A stretch of DNA of 53,558 nucleotides from Lujinxingia vulgaris. GTDB lineage: Bacteria; Myxococcota_A; Bradymonadia; Bradymonadales; Bradymonadaceae. Shown piece after piece: positions 27,290 to 35,444 of the stretch. The notes under the pieces were generated by a model. That model was not told where the DNA came from, searched no databases, and saw only the letters and a program-made list of their open reading frames with translations. The stretch lies in assembly GCF_007997005.1 (NCBI RefSeq), contig NZ_VOSL01000039.1, forward strand, positions 1 through 53,558, given 5' to 3'. Made by a program: the position numbers and the translations under genes. Position 1 is the first letter of the stretch. Every line of letters starts with the position of its first letter.

Positions 27290-28008
27290 TGGGTGACCTC
27301 CTTGATCATCGCTTGCAGGGTCTCACGAGCGCGGGCTCTGCGCTTTCGGAAACGCTCCATCCGTTTTCGGCGCAGTTGAAGATCGTCAGGGTCATCATCG
27401 CCAGGATCGTAGATGCGAGTGAGCGCGTGGGTGTCTCTGGCAGCGCTGATCGCCTCCCACAGTGCAGGGAGAGCAAGACCGGATCGATTGGATAACCAGT
27501 CCATTTCTTCGTTATTCAGCCAGTTCGGGGCGGACTCGAGCTTGACCGCGACTCGGTCTGCGATGTTGAGCTGGGCGAGGACTGCCAGGTAGTGACTAAC
27601 GCGCTCTTTTTGGAGTGCGACGCGTGCTGGCGAGGACGAGTAAGGGGCGTTGGTCTCTGAGTCAGTCTCCGGCTCCAGCGCTTCGTCTGCGTCGAGTGAC
27701 ACCTCCTGCTTCCGCTTCTCGGCCCGCTGTATGGAGATGCACCGATTCCGGAGTATGCGCGCGATATAACTGCGGGGATCGGAGACAGAATCAGGGAGCG
27801 GCTTCTGGCTAAGCTGTATCAGAACTTTTTGAAGAGCATCATCAATAGCGCTCTCGGACCATTTCCGACGAACAATGTTTGGAAGCATTGCGCGTAGCTC
27901 TTCTTCGAGGAAGCGAAACAAGGCGTTGCCATGCGCTGGGTCTTGGGTGGCGTGCCATCGAGTTAGTGCGTCGAGGACCAGGTCCCACGACATCTTCTGT
28001 TCAACCAT
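27286..28008 (-). CDS. ECF-like RNA polymerase sigma factor, divergent
   Basis: A 240-aa protein when started at ATG 28008, with cgagg upstream; the longer frame to 28164 looks non-coding. Residues about 25-105 fit sigma70 region 2 (ALFRFLEEEL, AIDDALQKVLIQL, DPRSYIARILRNRCISIQRA), including the conserved helix that contacts the -10 element. The region-4 part is atypical: after HYLAVLAQLNIADRVAVKL the usual recognition helix is replaced by NEEMDWLSNRSGLALPALWE and a very basic tail (LRRKRMERFRKRRARARETL). Linked by ATGA to the 505-aa gene. Likely a specialised sigma factor whose activity depends on its partner. Promoter specificity is unknown. Confidence 0.8.
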   Translation of the reverse strand: MVEQKMSWDLVLDALTRWHATQDPAHGNALFRFLEEELRAMLPNIVRRKWSESAIDDALQKVLIQLSQKPLPDSVSDPRSYIARILRNRCISIQRAEKRKQEVSLDADEALEPETDSETNAPYSSSPARVALQKERVSHYLAVLAQLNIADRVAVKLESAPNWLNNEEMDWLSNRSGLALPALWEAISAARDTHALTRIYDPGDDDPDDLQLRRKRMERFRKRRARARETLQAMIKEVTQ

Positions 28009-28373
28009 AAAGAGCCTCGCACGGCTTGAGGTTCGAGAAAAAAATGGTGCTAGAGTTAGGGCGCGTTTCACCGTCCTACATGGAATGGCGCGTTCGGGGC
28101 GACGCGATACGTGGGGGGGAGCGTCGCCATCGATAAACAGTATGTCGCACGACCAACCAGGCACACCGCATCACGCGGAGCTGACGGGAAGAGGCGAGTC
28201 GTCATGTTCCCCCGAGGGGAGTGGTTGGATTTCTAGACAGCGTGATAGCAGTGGAGGGCCAGGGGGGGCAACATGTGTTGTAGATTTTGTAACGTGGACG
28301 GAGCGACGACGGTCACACCCGTGCTGATCCTCGTTGCTACCCCGCACCGATCATCCCACCCCCCGGACCTTAT
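28009..28373. other. Divergent intergenic region, no gene seen
   Basis: A 365-bp gap between the sigma gene (minus) and the TPR-like gene (plus). It has short palindromes (caacatgtgttg at about 28269, and ccccgagggg) and a C-rich end with no clear ribosome binding site for 28374. Promoters for both directions should lie here but no convincing boxes were found. Confidence 0.5.
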
Positions 28374-29591
28374 ATGGCCCCCACCCACACCTGGACCTTC
28401 CGCCCCCGCTTTCGCCGCAACGCCTTCGGCTGGCGCTCCCAGCCCGCGATGCAACGCATCGAAGAGGCGGTCGCTGAGATCAAAGACGTGGCTGCCCACG
28501 ACCCCGCGCTCGCTGCCGAGGGGGCGGTCATCTTCCTCGAAAAGCTCTCGCCGGCGATTGCGCAGGTGGACAGCTCCTCGGGGGCCATCGGCGGGACGGT
28601 GAACCGGGCGATCGCCGAGCTCGCAAAGATCATCGGGGCGGCGCCGGCTTCGGAGACACAGCGGGAGACGTGGTTGCAGCGTCTGTGGGATGCGTTTTTG
28701 GCCGATGATATCCCTTACCTGGAGGCGCTGGGTGACCACTGGGGCGCGGCGTGCGGGAGCGTGGAGGTGGCGTCGGAGCAGGCCGACCGGCTGCTGGTGG
28801 GGTTGCGGGATGCGTGGGAGGGGCCGAAGAAAGGGCCGCGTTCATTCACGGGCGAGTCGCATTGCCTGAGCGCGCTTCTGGCGGCGGAGCGCTACGAGGA
28901 GGTTTTGGCGTGGGTGGAGAAGTCGCCTTACACGATGTGGAGCTATGTGAAATTCGGGGTGAAGGCGCTGGTGGCGATGGGGCGGCCCGAGGAGGCGGTG
29001 GCCTACGCCGAGGCCCGGAGTGAGGGGCGTCGCTCGCCGGCGGTGGCGTATGCCTGTGAGACGATTCTGCGCGACGCGGGGATGGAGGAGGAGGCGTATG
29101 CGAACTACGCGTTCGTGGTGCACCAGCACGGGAGCTATTTGAGCTGGTTTCGGGGTGTGGCGAAGGCGTATCCGGCGATTCCGAAGGCGCGGGTGCTGGC
29201 CGACCTGGTGGCGCATACGCCGGGCAAGGAGGGAAAATGGTTTGCGGCGGCGCGCTCGGCCAAACTCTACGATGAGGCGATTCGGCTGGTGCAGCTAAGC
29301 CCCTGCGAGCCCAAGACGTTGATGAAGGCGGCGAAGGCGGAGACCTCAAAGCGGCCGAAGTTTGCGGTGCAGGCAGGGCTGGCGGCGCTGCGCTGGCAGG
29401 TGGAGGGGCACGGGTATAAGGCCGTGGCCAACGACGCGCGCGACGCCTTTGCGATCACGATGCGGGCCGCCGAGGCCGCCGGGGAGGTGGAGGCGGTGCG
29501 GGCGCAGGTGCGGGCGTGGGTGGAGACTCCGCCGCAGGGGGAGAATAAGATGGTGCGGAAGTTGAGGGAGTGTCTGGGGGAGGAGCGCTGA
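28374..29591 (+). CDS. TPR-like helical-repeat protein, paralogue 1
   Basis: A 405-aa protein made of helical repeats (ADRLLVGLRDAW, CLSALLAAERYEEVLAWVEK, YDEAIRLVQLSPCEPKTLMKA). It starts with TWTFRPRFRRNAFGWRSQPA, a segment that recurs at the head of this family in many proteobacteria. About 45 percent of residues appear shared with the 31346-32590 protein along the whole length, so they are paralogues. The family is close to DUF6880-like uncharacterised proteins; function unknown. The ribosome binding site before ATG 28374 is weak. The stop overlaps the ATG of the short frame at 29591 (TGATG), so translation may continue into the next frame. Confidence 0.75.
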   Translation: MAPTHTWTFRPRFRRNAFGWRSQPAMQRIEEAVAEIKDVAAHDPALAAEGAVIFLEKLSPAIAQVDSSSGAIGGTVNRAIAELAKIIGAAPASETQRETWLQRLWDAFLADDIPYLEALGDHWGAACGSVEVASEQADRLLVGLRDAWEGPKKGPRSFTGESHCLSALLAAERYEEVLAWVEKSPYTMWSYVKFGVKALVAMGRPEEAVAYAEARSEGRRSPAVAYACETILRDAGMEEEAYANYAFVVHQHGSYLSWFRGVAKAYPAIPKARVLADLVAHTPGKEGKWFAAARSAKLYDEAIRLVQLSPCEPKTLMKAAKAETSKRPKFAVQAGLAALRWQVEGHGYKAVANDARDAFAITMRAAEAAGEVEAVRAQVRAWVETPPQGENKMVRKLRECLGEER

Positions 29592-29722
29592 TGGCTCGGA
29601 AGTCGCGAGACTCGATGGTGGATGCAGTGCTCGAAGCGTTGGACGCGGCGCAGCTTCGAGAGCTCATTTACGAACGTCTCCCCCGGCTTCATGATAGGGT
29701 TCGGCCTCGGACCGATGCCTGA
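29591..29722 (+). pseudogene. 43-codon N-terminal gene fragment
   Basis: The ATG at 29591 overlaps the previous stop (TGATG). The frame encodes a protein-like start: MARKSRDSMVDAVLEALDAA then QLRELIYERLPRLHDRV, and ends at TGA 29720-29722, after the start of the HEAT gene (29715). A short frame with such regular amphipathic helix looks like the beginning of a longer family member. A possible matching C-terminus lies at 31163-31315 in the same frame. It may instead be a small leader that couples translation to the HEAT gene. Confidence 0.45.
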
Positions 29723-31148
29723 ACATGGCGCAGCAGAGGATCTCGTGCCAATAGACCAGAACATGCCAAATCAGCTCGCCGCACCCGGCACGTTGCTGGG
29801 CCAACTGCAACGAGGTCATGGGCGCGGCTATGTGAATGCCTTGCGGGATACTGAGGCGCCCGAGCTGCTTCTTCATTGTGTCGAGCATGACCCTCGGTGG
29901 GATCAGCAACTGGAGCACCGCGCAGCGTATTACGCGCGTTTGGCGATGGCGCTTCAGGTGGAACCTGCGGCGATCGTCTCAATCTATGAGAAGCAAAGTT
30001 CACGAGACGACGGTGAGAAGCGACCGCTCGCTGCAAAGGTGCTTGCGGAGCTGGCAGTTCGCGGGAACCTCGAAGCTCACGCACAGATCTCCCGGTTGAT
30101 GATGGGGCCTCATTGGGAAGGGGTGTTTAACGAGCTGAGCTTCCGTGAAGGGTTTTATAAGCGGCCCGTGCTGACGGGCGATGAGGTACTAAGGCTGGTT
30201 CGCCGCATCGACGACGAAGCGTTGATGTCGGTGGTTGAGTTTGATGGGAGCGAGCGCTTTCAGGCGTGGCCGGACGTGATCCAACGTATTCATCGTATCC
30301 GGCGAGATAGGTATGCGGATGAAGGTCTGAGGCGGCGAGTTGAACCTTATATTATGCCGAAAACGTCGATGAGCACGGAGACGTTGCTGCGGCAGGTGAC
30401 GAGACAGACGGCGCCCAAAACCGTAAAAATCTTAGCGGCCCGGCGGGATCCAGCGAGCGTTGCGTTGGTCGAGCAGGCGGCGCAGAGCGAGGATGTGGAG
30501 TTAGCGATTGCAGCGCTTCAAATTTTGGGGCGGCAGGGCAACACAGCGGCTCTTCAATGTGTATGCGAGGCGCTCGAAAACGATCCGGGGACACCTGACA
30601 GGCCGGGGGCACGGAGGCGGATCGCCAATCTTCGTTATCTGGAAGCGCTTCCTTCCGAAGTGACTTTAGCGCTCGCCAGAGAGTGGTTGCGTCGGGGGGG
30701 AGCTCGGAGCATTGCAGCTGAGAAGTTGATAGGCATGCACGCAACCTGCGCTGAGCGAGAAATGGTCGAGGAGGCGTTGGATGCGGCGCTGGAAGAGGGG
30801 GCCGTGTACCGCGCATACAACATGATTGAGGCGCTGGGGGTGATTGCCGCTCCGGACTCGGAGGAGCTCTTGCGACGTGCCTTTTACGAGTTGCCTTATA
30901 GCCGTGCGCGCAGCGAGGTGCTCAAGTCGCTCAAGGCCAGCGGGAGTGTCGTCGGCACATTGTTGGCAGAAGAGTCATTGTGGGATTCGGAGGATGAGGC
31001 CCGCAGGCTAGCTATTACGATGGTAAGGGGTGATGAGCCTGGAATGGTGGCGCGGATACGCGAGATGGCGCATGACCCTTTTGAGGAGGATAGGATTTGT
31101 GAGGGGGCGTCGAGGTGGGTGCGGGATTTTGATGGTGAGGTGAGTTAG
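29715..31148 (+). CDS. HEAT-like repeat protein
   Basis: A 477-aa protein when started at ATG 29715, which overlaps the end of the short frame 29591-29722. The frame is open from 29622, but its upstream part (rich in Ser and Arg) looks like the shadow of the short frame. From about residue 240 there are HEAT/PBS-lyase-like helical repeats: SVALVEQAAQSEDVELAIAA, LGRQGNTAALQCVCEALEN and EELLRRAFYELPYSRARSEV. The first half contains a conserved-looking segment (HDPRWDQQLEHRAAYYARLA) I cannot assign. No signal peptide. A protein-interaction scaffold is likely; its location between two paralogues suggests insertion of this gene into an older locus. Confidence 0.75.
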   Translation: MPEHGAAEDLVPIDQNMPNQLAAPGTLLGQLQRGHGRGYVNALRDTEAPELLLHCVEHDPRWDQQLEHRAAYYARLAMALQVEPAAIVSIYEKQSSRDDGEKRPLAAKVLAELAVRGNLEAHAQISRLMMGPHWEGVFNELSFREGFYKRPVLTGDEVLRLVRRIDDEALMSVVEFDGSERFQAWPDVIQRIHRIRRDRYADEGLRRRVEPYIMPKTSMSTETLLRQVTRQTAPKTVKILAARRDPASVALVEQAAQSEDVELAIAALQILGRQGNTAALQCVCEALENDPGTPDRPGARRRIANLRYLEALPSEVTLALAREWLRRGGARSIAAEKLIGMHATCAEREMVEEALDAALEEGAVYRAYNMIEALGVIAAPDSEELLRRAFYELPYSRARSEVLKSLKASGSVVGTLLAEESLWDSEDEARRLAITMVRGDEPGMVARIREMAHDPFEEDRICEGASRWVRDFDGEVS

Positions 31149-31162
31149 ACGGCTGCCATTGA

Positions 31163-31315
31163 AGACTCTGCTTCGAGGTGTATGCAGCCGGGCTTGTGGT
31201 GCGCTGCGCCCGGGTCGAGAGCTCGCCGGAGGCCGACGCTTGGATGCGGGGAATCATGGAAAAATATCGGCGTTTCTCGTCGTTGAAGAAGGCGTTTCGG
31301 GAGGCCGGGGCGTGA
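31163..31315 (+). pseudogene. C-terminal gene fragment before paralogue 2
   Basis: An open frame of 50 codons ending at TGA 31313-31315 with a plausible protein tail (EADAWMRGIMEKYRRFSSLK). It has no good start and is in the same phase as the 29591 fragment. Basic amphipathic tails of this kind end many SWIM/DUF6880-type proteins, so it may be the C-terminus of a gene whose middle was replaced by the HEAT gene. Weak evidence. Confidence 0.35.
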
Positions 31316-31345
31316 GGTCGCGCAGCAGCGCGCGTGGAGTCATAG

Positions 31346-32590
31346 ATGTCGAAAAAAGAGCCCGTCATGCATGAGAACGCAAGTCACCCCTGGGAGTTTC
31401 AACAGCGTCTTTTGCCCGGTTCCTACGGGAGAGATTCCCGGCTGGCGGCCAGCGATGTGAAGGCGGCGGTCGCGGAAATCAAGAAGGTAGCGCGTAAGGA
31501 AGCTCGGCTCGGCGCTGCGGGGGCGCTGCTCTTTCTGGAAGTCGTGTCCCCGGCGATTGCGAGTGTGAACGGCTCCTCGGGGGCCATCGGTTCGGCGGTG
31601 AAAAAGGCGGTGGGAACGCTGGTGGAACTCATTGCGCAGGCGCCGGTTGCGGAGGAGGTCCGCGAGGCGTGGCTGGAGCGGATCTGGGTCGCCTACCTTA
31701 ACGATACCGTCCCCTACATCGAGTCGTTGGCGGACTACTGGGGTGAGCTGTGCAAAAGCAAAGCGCTTGCGTCGACGTGGGCGGACCGGCTGCTGGAGGA
31801 GTCTCGGGATGCCTGGGGGCCGGACCCTGCGACGTATCGCTTTTTCAGGGGCACCAAAGTGTGTTTGAGCGCGCTGGAACACGCGGAGCGCTACGAGGAC
31901 ATTCTGGACCTGCTTGGCCGCGCACCCTTCTCGATGTGGTATTTTAGCCAGCACGGGGTGCGGGCGCTCGCAGCGCTGGGTCGCGTCAACGAGGCCTTGC
32001 GATTTGCCGAGGAGCATCAGGGGAGCACCGGTGATCCGGTCGATATTGCGCGTACCTGCGAGGAGGTGCTGCTTAACGCGGGCCGGGTCGATGAGGCCTA
32101 TGAGCGTTTCGGACTTGAGGCTCATAAGGCGCATACGAACCTGGCGTGGTTCAAGGCCGTCGTGAAGACGTATCCGCATAAAGCACAGGCCGAGGTGCTG
32201 GCGGATCTCGTGGCGTTGACCCCCGGTCGGGAGGGCTCGTGGTTTGCGGCGGCCTGTTCGGCAGGGTTCTATGACGAGGCGCTTCAATTGGCCCGCCAGA
32301 GCCCGTGTGCGCCGCAGACGTTGACGCGTGCGGCGCGCGACATGGAGGTAAAACGCCCCGAGTTTGCCAGGGAGGCGGGCATGGCCGCGCTGCACGGGCT
32401 GGTGGAGGGGGCGTACTATTCCGTCACCGGTGAGGATGTGAAAGCGGCCTACACCCATACGATGAACGCCGCGGAGCATCTTGGAGAGGCCGAGTCGACC
32501 CGGGAGCGCATTCGCGAGCTTGTGGCCGGGGAAAGCACCGAGGATCGTTTCATCACCAGAGTGCTGGGGCGAGCGTTGGGTTTGCGCTGA
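31346..32590 (+). CDS. TPR-like helical-repeat protein, paralogue 2
   Basis: A 414-aa paralogue of 28374-29591. Shared segments include VKAAVAEIKKVARKEARLGA, SPAIASVNGSSGAIGSAV, IPYIESLADYWGELC-like (actual VPYIESLADYWGELC), YDEALQLARQSPCAPQTL and FAREAGMAALHGLVEG. It lacks the N-terminal TWTFRPRF form and has HPWEFQQRLLPGSYGRDSRL instead. The start ATG follows tggag by about nine nt. It is cytoplasmic with no catalytic motif and unknown function. It is followed immediately by the third 42-bp repeat array, so it probably ends its transcription unit. Confidence 0.75.
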   Translation: MSKKEPVMHENASHPWEFQQRLLPGSYGRDSRLAASDVKAAVAEIKKVARKEARLGAAGALLFLEVVSPAIASVNGSSGAIGSAVKKAVGTLVELIAQAPVAEEVREAWLERIWVAYLNDTVPYIESLADYWGELCKSKALASTWADRLLEESRDAWGPDPATYRFFRGTKVCLSALEHAERYEDILDLLGRAPFSMWYFSQHGVRALAALGRVNEALRFAEEHQGSTGDPVDIARTCEEVLLNAGRVDEAYERFGLEAHKAHTNLAWFKAVVKTYPHKAQAEVLADLVALTPGREGSWFAAACSAGFYDEALQLARQSPCAPQTLTRAARDMEVKRPEFAREAGMAALHGLVEGAYYSVTGEDVKAAYTHTMNAAEHLGEAESTRERIRELVAGESTEDRFITRVLGRALGLR

Positions 32591-32594
32591 GTCG

Positions 32595-32990
32595 CGGCGC
32601 TCGTTGCCCGAGAAGGGCCGCTAAGGGTGCTGGGTTGCGGATCTGGAGACCCAGAAGCGCAGCTAAGGGCGCTGAGTCGCGGCGCTCGTTGCCCGAGAAG
32701 GGCCGGTACGGGTGCTGAGTTGCGGATCTGGAGACCCAGAAGCGCAGGTAAGCCCGCTGAGTCGCGGATCTGGGTACCCAGAACGGGGAGTCGAGCGGGC
32801 TGAGTTGGGGATCCGGGTGTCGAGAGTCGGAGCTAAGGGGGCTGAGCTGGCGATCTGGGTCCCGAGAGCGGGAGGTAAGGGGGCTGAGTTGGGGAACTCG
32901 GGTGCGGAGTGGGGCAGGTAAGGGGGCCGAGTTGGGGATCTGGGTGTCGAGAGAGGGAGGTAAGGGGGGAGTCGGGGATCTGGCCGGGGG
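32595..32990. repeat. Array 3 of the ~42-bp tandem repeat
   Basis: About nine units with a clear 42-bp period (gctgag at 32841 and 32883). Two near-identical blocks (gcggcgctcgttgcccgaga at 32595 and again 84 bp later) show recent two-unit duplication. Orientation is the same as arrays 1 and 2. Confidence 0.88.
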
Positions 32991-33023
32991 AATGGAGAGC
33001 TCAGGCGCATGAACACAGGTCGA

Positions 33024-33040
33024 TGTCCGTCTCTCGGACA
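33024..33040 (+). repeat. Hairpin repeat copy 1
   Basis: TGTCCG-tctct-CGGACA forms a perfect 6-bp stem. It is the first of seven dispersed copies between 33 and 45 kb, here 147 bp before the ankyrin gene. Confidence 0.75.
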
Positions 33041-33186
33041 GTGGGTATCAACCGACCTCGAGGACGTCTGGTGGGTTGAACGATCTCGCACCTCCTCGCC
33101 AGACCGTTTCGGGTGTGCTCGCGTGGGGGGTGATGGTAGGGTGTCGGCTCTTTCAATCACTTCGCTCGAGCCAGGGGAAGAACGCC

Positions 33187-34404
33187 ATGAACGCTCCGAC
33201 ATCCTTAAAAGAAGCCATTGATGCCAATGACGCGACCCGGGTCGCCGCGGAGGTCAACGCCCTCGGCGGCGATATCGATGCGTATAAGATCGCGTCGATT
33301 CCGGTGGTGCTGCGGGCCGCCGCCCAGAGCTCTGATGAGGCGCTGCGGGCGCTCCTGGACGCGGGCTCGAACCCGGCGCACTTTCCCGATGCGCTGCACC
33401 GGGTGATCTTTCAGGGCTGCATGATGAGCGGGTGGGAGGAGGCCAGAGATATGACCTGCCTGAAGCTACTGATCGACGCCGGGTGTGACCCCAACGGGCT
33501 CGATGAGCGTGGGGACAGCGCGCTGGCAAGCTGTCTGATGGCCGCCGTGCACCCGGAGCGCGCCGGGGCCGCGGCGCGCCTTCTGATCGCGGAGGGGGCC
33601 GACCCGCTGCGGCCCGAGAACGAAGGGCTTTTGCACCGCGCGGTGAAGACGCCGGCCTCCGGGGTGGTGGAGGCACTCCTGGAGGGGGGCGTTAATGCGA
33701 ACGCGGAGGATGGGGGCGTGGTTCCGGCGCTCTCGTGCGCCATTGAGCTCGCTCAGGCCTTTAGTCGCAGCCGGGAGAATCCGGAGGATAACAGCGCGGA
33801 GGTCGCCGCGGAGTTTTGTGAGGACAACTTCCGGCTGCTTATTAAACACGGTGCCGATATGAGCATTCGCACCAGCGAGGGGAACCACCCGCTGCAGATC
33901 GTATTCACGATTCAGGATTGCCCGGAGTCGATCAAAATGATGCTGCTGGATGCCGGCGCGCCGGGCCACGATACGATCGGGGCGGCGGGCGAAGATGTCG
34001 ATTTTCTGGCGATCAGCATGGCGGAGGGGCATTCGGGGGAGATGGCCTGCCGTCTTTATGACGCGGGCTGTCCGCTCGATGTTCCTTACGAGCTCTTCGG
34101 CGGGGGAAGCTACGTGCGGCTGGCGGCGCAGTACGCTCCGCAGCAGGTGTTGGCGCTCTGCCAGCATAGTGATGCGGCGCGCCAGACCTTTCTGGAGTAT
34201 CGGAGTGAGAAGGGGTTTAGCCCGCTGGCCAACGCCATCGCCGGCAAATATGTGGAGCTGATTACGTACTTTCTCAACGCGGGGCTCTCGGCGGATGAGA
34301 AGAACGCCGAGGGCGTCTCCATTCGCGCGTATCTGGCCGAGGGTGAGGAGGCGGAGGCAAGGATGGCAGCGCTGGCGGCTGGCGAGGCGGCGTTGACCGC
34401 GTAA
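33187..34404 (+). CDS. Ankyrin-repeat protein
   Basis: A 405-aa protein when started at ATG 33187, which has ggggaag upstream; the frame extends back to 33076 without support. At least five ankyrin repeats are visible, for example ALRALLDAGSNPAHFPDALH, CLKLLIDAGCDPNGLDERGD, AARLLIAEGADPLRPENEG, NFRLLIKHGADMSIRTSEGN and ELITYFLNAGLSADEKNAEG. No signal peptide or enzymatic domain. A cytoplasmic protein-protein interaction module is the usual role; partners are unknown. It follows repeat array 3 and a hairpin repeat, and another hairpin repeat (34478) follows its stop. Confidence 0.85.
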   Translation: MNAPTSLKEAIDANDATRVAAEVNALGGDIDAYKIASIPVVLRAAAQSSDEALRALLDAGSNPAHFPDALHRVIFQGCMMSGWEEARDMTCLKLLIDAGCDPNGLDERGDSALASCLMAAVHPERAGAAARLLIAEGADPLRPENEGLLHRAVKTPASGVVEALLEGGVNANAEDGGVVPALSCAIELAQAFSRSRENPEDNSAEVAAEFCEDNFRLLIKHGADMSIRTSEGNHPLQIVFTIQDCPESIKMMLLDAGAPGHDTIGAAGEDVDFLAISMAEGHSGEMACRLYDAGCPLDVPYELFGGGSYVRLAAQYAPQQVLALCQHSDAARQTFLEYRSEKGFSPLANAIAGKYVELITYFLNAGLSADEKNAEGVSIRAYLAEGEEAEARMAALAAGEAALTA

Positions 34405-34477
34405 GACGCGTCAATGCGGGGGGCTACGACGTCGATGAGGGGTGATTGTGCGATGAGGCGCATAACTACGGGCTGAT

Positions 34478-34492
34478 GTCCGTCTCTCGGGC
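34478..34492 (+). repeat. Hairpin repeat copy 2
   Basis: GTCCG-tctct-CGGGC, with one G-T pair in the stem, lies between the convergent ankyrin and SDR genes. Confidence 0.7.
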
Positions 34493-34523
34493 GGTTGGCA
34501 TCACGCGCCCCATCGCCGCCCGC

Positions 34524-35363
34524 TCAACGTACCCAGGCTTCGCTGCGCTCCCACAGCTCTCTGGCGAGCTCTTCATCTCTGGCGAGCCGGGAGGGTGTTT
34601 TCACCTTACTTTTGTCCCAATACAGCCCCGTCGTCTCACCGGCCTCTGCCGAAAGCGCGCAATGCAACGTGGTCTGAGCGCCTTGCTCCGGGGTGATCAT
34701 GAACATCTTGATCAGAGGCCGAAAGAGGCCGGGGACGCGTCGCCAGATGTCGGTGGCGACCACGCCCGGGTGCAGCGCATAGGTTTTGATGTTGGTGCCC
34801 TTCAGGCGCCTGGCGAGCTCGGCGGAGAAGAGTACGTTGGCGAGCTTGGAGTTGGCGTACTCCGGGAGGCCGGTGCGACCGGGGGTGGGGCCTTCGACGG
34901 CCTTAAAGTCGATGCGGCCCTTATAATGCGCCTCGCTGGAGACGGTAATAATGCGGGCCTCGTCGGCTTCTTTGATGCGGTCGAGGAGGAGGTTCGTCAG
35001 CAGAAAATGGCCCAGGTGGTTGATGCCAAAATGGATCTCAAACCCATCTTTGGTCTGGCCGCGGGCGCCGCCCAGGCCGGCGTTGTTGATGAGGAGATCA
35101 ATGGGGTTGCCGGTGGCCAGGATCTCGGCGGCGGCGTTTCGCACCGACTCCAGCGAGCCCAGGTCCAGCGCCACGAAGCTCACGGCGTCGGGGCCAAAAC
35201 GCTCGGCGATTTCGTCGAGCACCGGCTGGGTGCGCTCTAAGCTTCGGGCGGCGATGGTGACGTGGGCGCCGGCTTCAGCGAGCCCCAGGGCGGTGTGGCG
35301 GCCGATGCCGGTGTTGGCGCCGGTGATTACGGCGTATTTGCCTTCGAGTGATGGTGTCGCCAT
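34524..35363 (-). CDS. SDR oxidoreductase (retinol dehydrogenase-like)
   Basis: A 279-aa short-chain dehydrogenase/reductase. The cofactor motif TGANTGIG is at residues 14-21, NNAG at about 91-94, the catalytic Ser in ITVSSEAH and the YANSK Tyr/Lys pair at about 168-172. The long C-terminal part (HPGVVATDIWRRVPGLFRPL) resembles retinol dehydrogenase/WW-oxidoreductase-type SDRs, which usually prefer NADPH. The substrate is unknown. The gene is 81 bp upstream, in transcription order downstream, of the VOC gene on the same strand, so the two may be co-transcribed. Confidence 0.88.
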   Translation of the reverse strand: MATPSLEGKYAVITGANTGIGRHTALGLAEAGAHVTIAARSLERTQPVLDEIAERFGPDAVSFVALDLGSLESVRNAAAEILATGNPIDLLINNAGLGGARGQTKDGFEIHFGINHLGHFLLTNLLLDRIKEADEARIITVSSEAHYKGRIDFKAVEGPTPGRTGLPEYANSKLANVLFSAELARRLKGTNIKTYALHPGVVATDIWRRVPGLFRPLIKMFMITPEQGAQTTLHCALSAEAGETTGLYWDKSKVKTPSRLARDEELARELWERSEAWVR

Positions 35364-35444
35364 GGGTTCATCCTCATTTCAACATAACGTTCTCAACGAA
35401 AGTCGCGCGTGGCCCGAGACGGTATTAGCGCAGATGGTGCGCGC

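Noticed and set aside
27286-28164. 292-aa version of the sigma factor
   Set aside because: The first 52 codons have no family pattern. ATG 28008 has a ribosome binding site and starts the conserved part.
32712-32921. 69-aa ORF in the repeat array
   Set aside because: Any 42-bp repeat keeps frames open. It lacks a start signal and the same peptide style appears in arrays on both strands.
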